A DNA stretch of 64,000 bases from Thiofilum sp. (GCF_016711335.1 NZ_JADJTF010000001.1:3951837-4015836); one strand, 5' to 3'; positions 8,006-16,954 are shown, counted from the first letter of the stretch. The notes: a model not told the origin generated them from the sequence alone. Made by a program: numbers and translations.

Positions 8006-9501
8006 CAAAAACTACCCCACTCTCCTATTAAAACCAACGCTGCCCATTCATAAATAGAGCGATTTTTCTGAATCCCTCTTTTACTTCGTTGTAAAGCCTT
8101 AGCCTTAGTAATATGAGGTTCAGTAGTAATGATATGATAGAAATACTCAGTATAGTGATCACCAAGACTATTATCTGTCTTTCCTCCTTTAGGTCCCAGT
8201 AAAACCTCAGGTATATTTAACAACCATAAACTAGCTATAACAGAGTTAACTCCCGATCGAGCGGCCACACCTGCTAAGCCTAAGGTAGCATCAACAGTAT
8301 TATTACCTCCTGTAGCTGTTTCGCATGCTCCCAGTACAATTAAATCTGGTGATAGGCGCCTAGCAGAAGATGAAACCATCATTTTTTCAAAGTCTTTTAC
8401 GTAGACTTTGCCGTTGCTAAAATCTTTACCGGTATTATATAGTTGGACATAGCTTTCGTTAAAATCGGGCATAAATAAAGCGTGGGCTGCAATATGTATA
8501 ATACCAACAGAATTACTAGACAGCTCTCTTAAGACTTCTATTTTTGATGTTTTATGACCTAACAAACTGTTTACCTTTAATTTTTCTTGCCTTAATAATA
8601 CTAGGTCTTGATTAAACCCGCTATCGCCAGCTTCAGCTAAGGATATATCTTCAGGTGATATAAAAAGAACCTTTTTACCCTTATAAGTTTTTTTATAGAA
8701 TTTTGATAAATTAGGGGCATAAGAAATAGTATAGTTTTTATTTAGTACATACTCTTTCCCATCCCATAAAGCCTCTATTGGAATAATACCTATACTAGCA
8801 TCTGGAACAACCACTAGATGACTCAGTTTACTTAACTCTTCCTGAAAGGGTTGCATTATAAGATTATAAAGACGATATGATATAGATTTTAATTCTTTAT
8901 AGGCTGAATGCTCGTCAGTCTCTACACTATTTTTAATAGTCTCAGATGTAAGCTTTTGTCTAAAAGACCCTACACTCTCAAGAATTCGCTGTTTATTTAT
9001 AATAGAAATTTTTAAAATCGCATTGTTTTTAAGCAACATTATTAAAAATCGGTTGTTATCTAAACTATGGGTATATAAAACCCCTACACTAGTATCCAAA
9101 CTTATACCATCATTAGTAAGAGGTATACAGTCATCATCAAAATAGCCCTGTAACTTATAAAGCCTTTGTCTTTCAAGCAATTGCAGCAGTGAGCGCTCAT
9201 AGATTTTATTGCTTGTTCTTTTTTGAAGCGCTCTTTCTATTAGGCTATTAAATACTTCTTGTCTATTAGTTTCATTTGAAAAGTAACTATCATTGTCGTT
9301 ATTAGCAACTAAATTCACTAGATTTTCATAACTTTTATCACTCATATTGCTTAAGCAAGATAATACCTCCCGATTAAAGACACCTTTTATTGGTTTATCA
9401 CTAATAAAATCACAGTCATTAGCAAAAACATTAGCTCCAAGCAAGAAATAAAGACCGAGGTAAAATAAAGCAATAATTTGAGATGATTTTTTGCAATTCA
9501 T
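8005..9501 (-). CDS. Exported CHAT-domain (caspase-like) protein
   Basis: The 498-residue protein has a signal peptide (about residues 1-27, ending NVFAN) and a C-terminal CHAT domain from about residue 220 to the end. The likely catalytic pair is His340 (IIHIAAHALF) and Cys393 (VLGACETATGG), followed by the typical DATLGLAGVAARSGVNSV stretch and a short GDHYTEYFYH segment. Many CHAT proteins carry TPR repeats. None are evident here, and the N-terminal half is an alpha-rich region of unknown role. The gene starts 2 bp after the tpsB stop and overlaps tpsA by one base, so the three are probably co-translated. A protease acting in the periplasm or outside the cell, possibly on the TpsA partner, is an inference from context. 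Confidence 0.85.
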   Translation of the reverse strand: MNCKKSSQIIALFYLGLYFLLGANVFANDCDFISDKPIKGVFNREVLSCLSNMSDKSYENLVNLVANNDNDSYFSNETNRQEVFNSLIERALQKRTSNKIYERSLLQLLERQRLYKLQGYFDDDCIPLTNDGISLDTSVGVLYTHSLDNNRFLIMLLKNNAILKISIINKQRILESVGSFRQKLTSETIKNSVETDEHSAYKELKSISYRLYNLIMQPFQEELSKLSHLVVVPDASIGIIPIEALWDGKEYVLNKNYTISYAPNLSKFYKKTYKGKKVLFISPEDISLAEAGDSGFNQDLVLLRQEKLKVNSLLGHKTSKIEVLRELSSNSVGIIHIAAHALFMPDFNESYVQLYNTGKDFSNGKVYVKDFEKMMVSSSARRLSPDLIVLGACETATGGNNTVDATLGLAGVAARSGVNSVIASLWLLNIPEVLLGPKGGKTDNSLGDHYTEYFYHIITTEPHITKAKALQRSKRGIQKNRSIYEWAALVLIGEWGSF

Positions 9502-9503
9502 AA

Positions 9504-11228
9504 CTAATTTCTTCCTTGCACAATAAAATCAAAACTTATCCTATTTGATTTTACTGAATCTTTCTGCATAGCGCTAAAGCCTTCAAAATATACTGGCCTA
9601 GCCCACGATGTATTTAACTTAATATCCTTATTTAAGTACCAGCTAGTGCCAATACCAATAGAACCAGCAGCTTGTTTACTCTTATTACTTTGATCTATGC
9701 CTATCGCATAATCAGCAAAAAGACGACCATAAAAATTGCCATCATAAAGTGATTTAACTCCTAAAGGTGTTTTACTTAGTTGGGGCAATAAGGTACTAGA
9801 CTCTAGTGTTAGTGATAGCCCGTTATTAAAAGAGCCAATATTTTTACTAATCCCTCGAACACTGCCTATACCACCTAATCCAAATTTTTTAGATGCTAAT
9901 AAATTATCATTAGTCTTTTGAATATTTAAATTAAGTAAAATATTGGTGTAATCTGTCATGGTCTGACGGTAAGCTAAGTTAGCTTTAAGTATTTTATAAT
10001 TTGAGCCAGCAGAGTAATCAGAGCGGGGGGTCGCATTAAAAGCATTTAAACCAATATCAACCCCGAAAGAAGCAGAAATAGCATAGTTTGTTAACTCACT
10101 TCGCTTTTTTTTCTCCCACACAAGATTGGTTTGTAGAGATGTAATTTTAGATTTACCCTCTTGTTCACCTTCAGAAAAGGAAAAGCCTCTATCTAGTAAA
10201 TAATTTTCACCCTTACTTAACTCAAGCTTAGATGCCATATCAAATTTTTCAGATTCACTTGTACTGCCAAAAGAGACTAGAGAGTTATACAAGGCATAAT
10301 TATAATTAAATGAAATTTTTTCGGAAAAACTTTTAATGTTTAATTTATCTAAAGGCTTTTTTATTACTTTTACTTCTTTTTTATCAAGGCTAACGCCCCA
10401 AGATACTTTCTTTGAAGGGGAATCATTGTAATAAAAATTTATACCTCTACTGCCTTCAGATATACTTATACCCCCTCCCATTTGATCAAATATATTACGA
10501 AGATTATTTAAATCTCCTGATATTGATAATTGAGTTGCTCCAGTTGCTTCTGATTGCTGATTATCTAATGCTAATACCCAATTAGTTTTAGCATCAGTGT
10601 TGACAGTTATATCAACCCCAGCCTTACCTAAAGATAATGGTTTAATGGTAGTATTAATAGTCTTGAATGCACCATAAGATTTTAATACTTCTAATTTATG
10701 TCGAATATTATTAACATTTAATACCTTTTTATCTTGCCCATCCATTAAGAATCTTATAATTTTAGTTTTAATTCTTTTATTAACACCTATAACATTAATA
10801 TTTTTGCTAGAGATAACACCTTCCATAATTTGATAACTATAACTGTTATTCTCATTCTTTTTAAGGATTGCACCAGAGTTTACATATCCCAGACATGTAT
10901 AAAATTCATTTATTTTTTGCCTTGCTAATAAAATTGACAAATCATCATACCCCCCACAACTATTAATAATATTTTTTATTAATTGACTTTCAACCTGTTT
11001 ATTTCCAAAAAAACTTAATTCTATTTTACTGTTAAGAGTACATTCAGAATTCTGTAATATTTGCCTATTACAATAAGACACTAAATCTTTTTCAAAATTT
11101 TCACCACCATAACAAATAGAATTTAATAAAAGATAGAAACTTAATACAATGCTTACAATATTAATTATTATCTTTTTTATGAAAAAACTTCGGTATAAAT
11201 TGTGCGTACAAAGATATTTGAAATGCAC
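9504..11228 (-). CDS. TpsB outer-membrane transporter (ShlB/FhaC/HecB family)
   Basis: The product is the outer-membrane pore of a two-partner secretion system. The 574-residue chain has a hydrophobic export signal at about residues 15-41 (ending ICYGG), POTRA-like domains to about residue 210 (VISSKNINVIGVN and a following DITVNT edge strand), and a 16-strand-type beta-barrel to the C-terminus. The barrel contains the family's conserved loop motif (GLGGIGSVRGI) and ends in an aromatic-rich strand. The start ATG has a GGAGG ten bases upstream. It overlaps the preceding small membrane-protein gene by 68 bp, which is unusual but supported by that ribosome-binding site. It is followed directly by the CHAT gene and then by tpsA, its likely substrate. 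Confidence 0.88.
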   Translation of the reverse strand: MHFKYLCTHNLYRSFFIKKIIINIVSIVLSFYLLLNSICYGGENFEKDLVSYCNRQILQNSECTLNSKIELSFFGNKQVESQLIKNIINSCGGYDDLSILLARQKINEFYTCLGYVNSGAILKKNENNSYSYQIMEGVISSKNINVIGVNKRIKTKIIRFLMDGQDKKVLNVNNIRHKLEVLKSYGAFKTINTTIKPLSLGKAGVDITVNTDAKTNWVLALDNQQSEATGATQLSISGDLNNLRNIFDQMGGGISISEGSRGINFYYNDSPSKKVSWGVSLDKKEVKVIKKPLDKLNIKSFSEKISFNYNYALYNSLVSFGSTSESEKFDMASKLELSKGENYLLDRGFSFSEGEQEGKSKITSLQTNLVWEKKKRSELTNYAISASFGVDIGLNAFNATPRSDYSAGSNYKILKANLAYRQTMTDYTNILLNLNIQKTNDNLLASKKFGLGGIGSVRGISKNIGSFNNGLSLTLESSTLLPQLSKTPLGVKSLYDGNFYGRLFADYAIGIDQSNKSKQAAGSIGIGTSWYLNKDIKLNTSWARPVYFEGFSAMQKDSVKSNRISFDFIVQGRN

Positions 11229-11559
11229 CTAACGCCTCCAAATAAATATTAAAACTCTCAGACGATATATGAGTTCCAATAGGTCCCCACATTAAAAAAA
11301 GCACCATTGAACTAAAAAAACACCAAGCAACATTGCCCCATACTAATAGTCTAACTTGAAAACTACTCAAAAGCTCTGAAGACTCTAAGTCCTTATGAGT
11401 CAAAATATACAAATACGCTATAGCAGGGGTAAAAAATTTAATTGTCAACTCTGTTAAAATAGCACCAGTAATTTTAATACCAAAACCATATATCATGAGC
11501 TGTAAAAGAATAGATACTTGTAGCAGTACAAGTATTAGGGTTAATTTTTTTCTAGTCAT
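11161..11559 (-). CDS. Small integral membrane protein of unknown function
   Basis: I do not recognise this 132-residue protein. It shows three to four hydrophobic segments: about 6-30 (LTLILVLLQVSILLQLMIYG), 33-53, 70-92 (LLVWGNVAWCFFSSMVLFLMW) and a weaker one near 105-122. The tail is basic (KFFHKKDNN). It lies 10 bp after the lipoprotein gene and overlaps tpsB by 68 bp, so it is probably co-transcribed with the secretion cluster. A role in assembly or anchoring of that system is only a guess from position. Confidence 0.6.
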   Translation of the reverse strand: MTRKKLTLILVLLQVSILLQLMIYGFGIKITGAILTELTIKFFTPAIAYLYILTHKDLESSELLSSFQVRLLVWGNVAWCFFSSMVLFLMWGPIGTHISSESFNIYLEALGAFQISLYAQFIPKFFHKKDNN

Positions 11560-11569
11560 AATAAACCAT

Positions 11570-12571
11570 CTAACGATATTTAAAATAATCTTCTATCCAT
11601 CTACCAATAATTTTCTCTTTTATTTCTACATCACTAATCTCTTGACTGTATGAGTTCGAGTCTGGTTTTTTCCAATCGAAAAAAGTTGGCTCATATTTTG
11701 CTGACAATTTAAGACTACCCCCTCTAGAAAACATTTCATTAGAATTTGAAACTTGCAGCTCTAATTTTTCATAATGGGAATTTGTAATAAAACCTTTAAC
11801 ATAAATATCAATTATACTATAAACTGCACTATCATTAACCAATGATGAAATCACATTGCAGTCTGATTCAAACTCATAGTTTTTTAATTTTTCTTTTAAA
11901 ACCACCTCACAAAACTCCTTAAGGTTTTCTATGTTAAATGTTTTAGAGCTACTTTCTATCTTTTTTAGCTTATCTATTAAGATACTAGTATTTTCCTCTT
12001 TTTTCCTTTTTGGGTAGGCATCTTTTTTCTTAATTTCTTGGATAAGTAAAGCAAGTGCATCAATAGTACCATCCTTTATTTCAGAAAATACCAATGATGT
12101 ATCTCGATCACAGTTTTTAATAACTTTTCCTGACACAATATGAGCTTTACACTTCTTTTCAATTACTACCAGCTCAATTCTCTGTGAATCAATCCCTATC
12201 TGCTGACCAATAATGCTAGATACAAGATTACCTAACTCACTTAACTTCCGAGTATGATTAATAATATTTCCTGTTTTTTCATCAAAGTTAATATTTTTAG
12301 GAAAGAGATTTATAGTTATAAAGGAAACTTTATCTTTAGTAAGAGTTTCCTGCACCTGGCCCAAATTGAAAACTTTATTCAACCCAACATCGTTCAGTAT
12401 TTTATGATACTGCGCTTGAGACCTAGAATTAGTTGACGAACCTAGTGAGCTACTAGTTGGTGTATCTATACCAGATGAGACAGAAGGCTCTGAACTCCCG
12501 CTACATCCGATTAGAATAGATGTTAATAAAATAGCAAGTCCAAGTAGGGGAGGTTTTCTTGACACAAACAT
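11570..12571 (-). CDS. Putative lipoprotein, first gene of the TPS/CHAT cluster
   Basis: The 333-residue product begins with a lipoprotein signal: a basic N-terminus, a hydrophobic core (GLAILLTSILIGC) and the lipobox cysteine at residue 23. A Ser-rich linker (about 24-52) follows. The rest is a lysine-rich soluble domain with alternating strands and helices that I cannot assign to a family. Asp is not at position +2 of the mature protein (CSGSS), so outer-membrane localisation is expected. It is the 5'-most gene of the minus-strand cluster, with an AT-rich intergenic region upstream that should hold the cluster promoter. Confidence 0.65.
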   Translation of the reverse strand: MFVSRKPPLLGLAILLTSILIGCSGSSEPSVSSGIDTPTSSSLGSSTNSRSQAQYHKILNDVGLNKVFNLGQVQETLTKDKVSFITINLFPKNINFDEKTGNIINHTRKLSELGNLVSSIIGQQIGIDSQRIELVVIEKKCKAHIVSGKVIKNCDRDTSLVFSEIKDGTIDALALLIQEIKKKDAYPKRKKEENTSILIDKLKKIESSSKTFNIENLKEFCEVVLKEKLKNYEFESDCNVISSLVNDSAVYSIIDIYVKGFITNSHYEKLELQVSNSNEMFSRGGSLKLSAKYEPTFFDWKKPDSNSYSQEISDVEIKEKIIGRWIEDYFKYR

Positions 12572-12936
12572 ACACCAATACCTTTGTTAGTACTAACTAA
12601 TTGCAGGTCAAAATTAATGGATTTGAAAATATACTTCATTAATAGACGGATGCACTCAGTAGTTTTTTATATACTTTAATACTCAGGTAGTCAATAATTT
12701 ATGAAATTTTTTACAAATTTATTTAAGCTTAAAGGTACCATTTAATGAAATATAAAAATAACTAATATGCAATCGATAAATGTCTATTTTTACCAACTAG
12801 CTAAGTACTTAACACTATGTAATCGCTTATAGCTACAGCAGAAATAATGACTTTAAAAACAATATTTTACAGAAAATATTGGAAGCGATTACTTTCTATT
12901 AGGCACTTACCAAAATAATTATTTAAGGATCTGCTC
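12572..12936. other. Divergent intergenic region between the TPS/CHAT cluster and the PDC-sensor gene
   Basis: This 365-bp stretch is very AT-rich and contains no open frame that I would call a gene. It must carry the promoters of both flanking divergent genes. AAGGAT lies about 7 bp before the plus-strand start at 12937. Several AT-rich boxes could serve as -10 elements, but none stands out with a matching -35 at the right spacing, so I do not assign a promoter. Confidence 0.6.
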
Positions 12937-14115
12937 ATGCCACACACCCTCCAACGCTCTATCGAACACCAACGCGCTCGTTTAATCGACCTATTGCACG
13001 AAAAACTCAAAAACTACACCGTGCAACTCATCCCCAACCTGCACCAGCGTGACATACTCGACCAACAACTACGCGAGATTTTCCAATCTATCGACTATTG
13101 CAAATACGTCTACGTGCTTGATGCTAATGCGGTGCAACTCAGCTCCACGCTCAATCGCTTTGGCGCCGATACTAGCGCCTATCAACGCGACCGCTCGACC
13201 CGTCCCTATATGCAACATCGCAGTGATGAAAGCTGTGATTTTAATCTATCTGAGGTCTATATCAGCCAAAACAAAAAACGCCCGTCGTTGACTGCGATTC
13301 AAACGATTCGCGGTGAAAATGGCGAGCGTTTAGGCTTTTTAGGCGTGGATTATGACTTACGCGAATTACCGCATTCCGATGTGATTTATGAAGAGCCTAG
13401 TCAATGGCGTCAAATCAAAGGCGATCCCGCGATTCGTCAGGGACTATTTGCGCAGGAACGCGTAGAAAGCTTAATGGATCAAAAGATTGACCATGTACTT
13501 TCCGTGATTGAGGCTTTAGTGGTGGATCAAGGGGTTTATCATTTTCAAATTCATTTCTCCAGTAGCCGTGTCACATTATGGCATGTGGATAATCCCTACG
13601 TATATCGTATTTTAACCATGGCAGAATTAGCCGATAGCAATATTTGTTTAGCCTATCCACGCCGCGCTTATTTTGAACGAGCTATAGTTCCGCATTTAGA
13701 TATTAAAAAAGTACTCAAACAATTTAAAGCCTTACGTTTTGCCGACGAAACAATTTATTTACGGGTAGCTTCACTGAATATTGTCAATGGACAAGTCGAT
13801 TTAAACTTTTCTTGTGATGGAACACATTATATTGATAACCGTGAGTTTCTCGCCAAAGGTTTAGAGTTTTGGCTCGGCAATCAATCCAATCAAAGCTCTA
13901 ATACGTGTGTCGATATAGATTACGCTGCTTTAGATAAAGTAGTGGACGAGTTAGCTAAATACGGCTGTATGAAGGTTAATCAATTACTAGGTCAATTAGA
14001 GCGAGACGAAGTTCCAGAAGTATTAAAAGCGTATTCTGCGCCAGAACGTGATTATATCTATCAGGAATTAAAATCCGTGATGGAGGTCTATGAAGGTGGT
14101 GTGTGTGGGATTTAG
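12937..14115 (+). CDS. PDC/Cache-like sensor domain protein, soluble
   Basis: The 392-residue protein has no signal peptide and no membrane segment. About residues 20-150 look like a PDC (PhoQ-DcuS-CitA) or Cache-type fold: YCKYVYVLDANAVQLSSTLN, then RDRSTRPYMQ, then a segment ending LGFLGVDYDLRELP. Such domains usually sit outside the membrane in chemoreceptors and kinases, so a cytosolic version with no output domain is notable. About residues 170-330 form a second alpha/beta region, and the C-terminus is a helical acidic tail. The start ATG has AAGGAT upstream. I cannot name a ligand. It stands alone, with a palindromic repeat directly downstream. Confidence 0.65.
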   Translation: MPHTLQRSIEHQRARLIDLLHEKLKNYTVQLIPNLHQRDILDQQLREIFQSIDYCKYVYVLDANAVQLSSTLNRFGADTSAYQRDRSTRPYMQHRSDESCDFNLSEVYISQNKKRPSLTAIQTIRGENGERLGFLGVDYDLRELPHSDVIYEEPSQWRQIKGDPAIRQGLFAQERVESLMDQKIDHVLSVIEALVVDQGVYHFQIHFSSSRVTLWHVDNPYVYRILTMAELADSNICLAYPRRAYFERAIVPHLDIKKVLKQFKALRFADETIYLRVASLNIVNGQVDLNFSCDGTHYIDNREFLAKGLEFWLGNQSNQSSNTCVDIDYAALDKVVDELAKYGCMKVNQLLGQLERDEVPEVLKAYSAPERDYIYQELKSVMEVYEGGVCGI

Positions 14116-14196
14116 GTAAAGTTTTATATAAAGAAAGCTGCTTATAAGGAAAGTTTTAAGTAATGATCTAGAAAAATCAAATAACGCCCTAGCAGT

Positions 14197-14326
14197 AAGT
14201 ACTTGAGCCAAAGTCATCGTGCATTTTCTCCGCAGGCGCTGTGAATACCTCCCTGTAGGCTTCAAGGCGGCATCCTTGCCGCCAAGACTGCTCCCAAAAC
14301 ACACGATAACTTTTAGCTCAGTACTT
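14197..14326. repeat. Palindromic intergenic repeat, long form (arms plus core)
   Basis: Two imperfect inverted arms of about 30 bp (starting AAGTACTTGAGCC at 14197 and ending in its mirror at 14326) flank a core. The core contains a GGCGGCA/TGCCGCC hairpin near 14265-14283 and, read on the minus strand, the block TACAGGGAGGTATTCAC. The same arms without the core recur at 16955-17005, and a related core with different arms recurs at 62136-62246. It lies between convergent genes. This looks like a REP/MITE-type dispersed element. Confidence 0.7.
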
Positions 14327-14453
14327 AATCTATATTTCTGGAAGGTGCTCAAGACAGCAATAAAACTGCCTTGAAATTTACAGAGGAATAGTTGCAACAT
14401 AAATGGAGGAAATGCTCGATTACTATTACTTAAGCACCTCCTCATTAAGCCTA

Positions 14454-15335
14454 TTATGATATTACTTCTTTTAATAAAGCATCGGCTGCTATAATGCCTA
14501 GTTGATTTGCTGCTAATGGGCTATCTCCGGTAATTAATTTACGATCTTGGTAGCATTGTCCACTAATACCCTCATTGAGAATTTCCATACCTAACAATTT
14601 TAGTTTTTCCCCTAATAACCAAGGCATAGGTCCCGGAATATAGCCAATATCCACATTCGCGCCTAAATCTAAACTGTCTGGGAACACACAAATTTTATAG
14701 CCTTTAAAAATAAAGTCCTGATCAGGTTCATTATGCGCAGCCGCAATTAGACCTGCTGGACCATGACAGAGTGAAATCACATATTTATCACTAGCCACCG
14801 CCCATTTAAGTACTTGCTTAACCTCATCACTAAATGGAATCGCATGCATAGCGGCATGACCACCCGGAATAAAAACCCCTAAATAAGGTGAATCCTCACC
14901 TAATTGCTTAGCTAATACTTCAGACAATTTAAGTGGCTTCTTAAACTTAGGTAGATATTTATCATACACAGCTTTGACCGTTTCATCTTTGCTTGGAAAA
15001 GCCCACATTTCTAATTTAACGGGATTACCCGATAAAGTAGCGACCTCAATTTCAAAGCCTGCCTGATCTAAATGATGCATAGGTAATAAGGTTTCTACTG
15101 GATGATTACCCGTTGAGAAAAATTTACCATTACCCATTAATAAATAGCGCTCATCCGAGGCAATCATTAAAACCTTATATTTACCTCCTTGATAAGGTTT
15201 GGCAAACTTTAAACCTGCAAAATCAGTTTTTTCTGGAATATAAAGACTCAAAGAATAAGGTGAGGGAAAAAACGCATTGTGCTCAGCAGTATCGGGGTTA
15301 GGTTGCTTACTTAGTGCTGTAGTGTTGGCTGTCAT
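14454..15335 (-). CDS. hchA: Hsp31-type chaperone / glyoxalase III (DJ-1/PfpI superfamily)
   Basis: The 293-residue protein matches HchA (Hsp31), which protects proteins during stress and converts methylglyoxal to lactate without a cofactor. The family features are visible: the N-terminal arm (PSPYSLSLYIPEKTDF), KVLMIASDERYLLMGNGKFFSTGNHPVE, the acidic nucleophile-elbow partner in FEIEVATLSGNPVKLEMWAFP, GVFIPGGHAAMH, and the nucleophile motif SLCHGPAGL with its Cys-His pair. Length fits the E. coli protein (283 residues). It is divergently transcribed from a LysR-type regulator, which probably controls it. The cytosol is the expected location. Confidence 0.92.
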   Translation of the reverse strand: MTANTTALSKQPNPDTAEHNAFFPSPYSLSLYIPEKTDFAGLKFAKPYQGGKYKVLMIASDERYLLMGNGKFFSTGNHPVETLLPMHHLDQAGFEIEVATLSGNPVKLEMWAFPSKDETVKAVYDKYLPKFKKPLKLSEVLAKQLGEDSPYLGVFIPGGHAAMHAIPFSDEVKQVLKWAVASDKYVISLCHGPAGLIAAAHNEPDQDFIFKGYKICVFPDSLDLGANVDIGYIPGPMPWLLGEKLKLLGMEILNEGISGQCYQDRKLITGDSPLAANQLGIIAADALLKEVIS

Positions 15336-15420
15336 AATGTCACTCTTATCAACAAAAAATTTTAGAATTCAGAAGTATAGTAGTATATTTAGAAATGATA
15401 TGGATAAAAACCCGCTTTTT

Positions 15421-15438
15421 TTGAACACATTGTTCCAA
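15421..15438. promoter_or_regulatory. Candidate LysR-type operator in the hchA/lysR divergent region
   Basis: TTGAACACATTGTTCCAA is a near-palindrome (TTGAACA against TTGGAACA on the other strand) and fits the loose T-N11-A pattern of LysR-type sites. It lies 18 bp before the regulator's start codon and about 85 bp from the hchA start, where autoregulation and activation of the divergent gene are usual. No binding data exist here, so this is inference from the sequence. Confidence 0.4.
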
Positions 15439-15456
15439 TAATGCAACGATGACACT

Positions 15457-16422
15457 ATGCAAGATTTAAATGCGTTGTACTACTTTACTCAAGTGGTTGA
15501 CTATAAAGGCTATGCTCCTGCGAGTCGTGCCTTGGAAATTCCGAAATCGACTTTAAGCCGTAGCATTGCCAAGCTCGAAACGGAGCTAGGTATTCGTTTA
15601 ATTAATCGTACCTCGCGCCAGTTTTCAGTGACTGAAATCGGCTATGAGTATTACCTCAAATGCTTAGAAGTGCTCTCAGCGGCACAAGCAGCTCAAGCCG
15701 TTATCGAGCAGCATCAAACCTCACCACGCGGTATCATTCGCTTAAGTTGCCCCACTGCCCTACTAAACTTTGTAGTGGCGAGTATGTTAGCGCGATACAT
15801 GCTGCGCTATCCCGAAGTGGAACTGCATATTGAAAGTACTAATCGTCAAGTCGATGTGATTCATGAAGGGTTTGATATAGCGTTGCGCATTGATAGCCTG
15901 CCCCTCACTGACGATGGTTTAGTGACTAAATTGCTGTCTAATGATCCGCAAGAATTAGTGGCTAGCCCGCAGCTTCTAGAGCGTTTAGATAAGCCTATCA
16001 CGCCCGAATCTCTCCATCGCTTCCCTAGTCTAGCAGTAGGTTGTCCGCGTAAGCTCTATCAATGGCATCTAGAACATACTGAGTTAGCATCGCAAACTAT
16101 TCAGCATACACCGCGCTTAGTCACCGATGATTTGATTACTATTCGGCGTGCCATTTTGGAGCATTTAGGGATTGCCCAATTGCCGCGCTTGGTGGTGTTT
16201 AAAGATTTGCATTATGGTTTGATGCAGCGTGTCTTGCCCGACTGGACACCTCAAGGTAATGTCATTTATGCCGCATTTCCTTCGCGGCGGGGCTTACTAC
16301 CTTCAGTGCGTAGCTTATTGGATTTTTTGGGTGAGAGCTTTCAAGCCCTAGATTTTAATAATTTATACGAGGGCTATGTGAAGCGCGGTGACGAAGATGC
16401 GTGTTTGCTTGTAAATGCTTAG
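15457..16422 (+). CDS. LysR-family transcriptional regulator
   Basis: The 321-residue protein has the LysR N-terminal helix-turn-helix (residues 1-60: LNALYYFTQVVDYKGYAPASRAL, IPKSTLSRSIAKLE, INRTSRQFSVTEIG). A linker helix and a substrate-binding domain from about residue 92 follow (GIIRLSCPTALLNFVVASMLARYM, DIALRIDSLP, VTDDLITIRRAILEHLGIAQLP). It belongs to the subgroup that includes AaeR/DmlR-like regulators, and the ligand is unknown. It is divergent from hchA with a candidate operator between them. The downstream UPF0303 gene follows closely and is probably co-transcribed. Confidence 0.9.
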   Translation: MQDLNALYYFTQVVDYKGYAPASRALEIPKSTLSRSIAKLETELGIRLINRTSRQFSVTEIGYEYYLKCLEVLSAAQAAQAVIEQHQTSPRGIIRLSCPTALLNFVVASMLARYMLRYPEVELHIESTNRQVDVIHEGFDIALRIDSLPLTDDGLVTKLLSNDPQELVASPQLLERLDKPITPESLHRFPSLAVGCPRKLYQWHLEHTELASQTIQHTPRLVTDDLITIRRAILEHLGIAQLPRLVVFKDLHYGLMQRVLPDWTPQGNVIYAAFPSRRGLLPSVRSLLDFLGESFQALDFNNLYEGYVKRGDEDACLLVNA

Positions 16423-16453
16423 AATGAGCCTTTTTAACCACAGGCCGAAAAGT

Positions 16454-16951
16454 ATGGATTACAGTGCTGATTTAGAGCGCATCGCTTTACAAGAACAACG
16501 TTTACGCTTTACCCAATTTAACGCTGATATTGCTTGGGACTTAGGCAATCGTTTACGGCAAAAGGCGTTAGAGCGTCAACAGGCTTTAGTCATTGATATT
16601 ACCATTAATGGCTTTCAACTGTTTTGCTGCGCTATGGCGGGAACTACTCCTGAAAACACCGATTGGGCGCGACGCAAACGCAATGTGGTGAATCGCTTTC
16701 AGCGCAGTTCCTATGCAATGGGATTACACCTAGCGCATAAACAAGTGGATTTAATGGATAAATACGGCTTAGCTACCAGCGATTATGCAGCGCATGGAGG
16801 CTGTTTTCCGATTCGAGTCAGTGATGTGATGATCGGTACAGTGGTAGTTTCTGGTTTACCGCAGCGTGAGGATCATAATTTAGTGGTAGAAGTATTATGT
16901 GAAATGCTCAATCAACCATTGGAAACCTTGCGCTTGGACTCACTCAGTTGA
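16454..16951 (+). CDS. UPF0303 / heme-degrading-domain family protein (GlcG/HbpS-like fold)
   Basis: From the ATG at 16454 the product has 165 residues and matches the UPF0303 family, which averages about 160 residues. Its family signature is visible in DYSADLERIALQEQRLRFTQFNADIAWDLG, WARRKRNVVNRFQRSSYAMGLHL, DYAAHGGCFPIRV and GTVVVSGLPQREDHNLVVE. An upstream in-frame ATG at 16415 overlaps the LysR stop but adds 13 residues not typical of the family. Family members have been linked to heme binding or degradation, or to flavin handling. The role here is unproven. It is likely co-transcribed with the LysR gene. Confidence 0.8.
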   Translation: MDYSADLERIALQEQRLRFTQFNADIAWDLGNRLRQKALERQQALVIDITINGFQLFCCAMAGTTPENTDWARRKRNVVNRFQRSSYAMGLHLAHKQVDLMDKYGLATSDYAAHGGCFPIRVSDVMIGTVVVSGLPQREDHNLVVEVLCEMLNQPLETLRLDSLS

Positions 16952-16954
16952 ATT

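Noticed and set aside
14068..14445. Minus-strand 125-codon ORF
   Set aside because: It runs through the 3' end of the PDC-sensor gene and the palindromic repeat. Its composition is not protein-like and no ribosome-binding site is seen.
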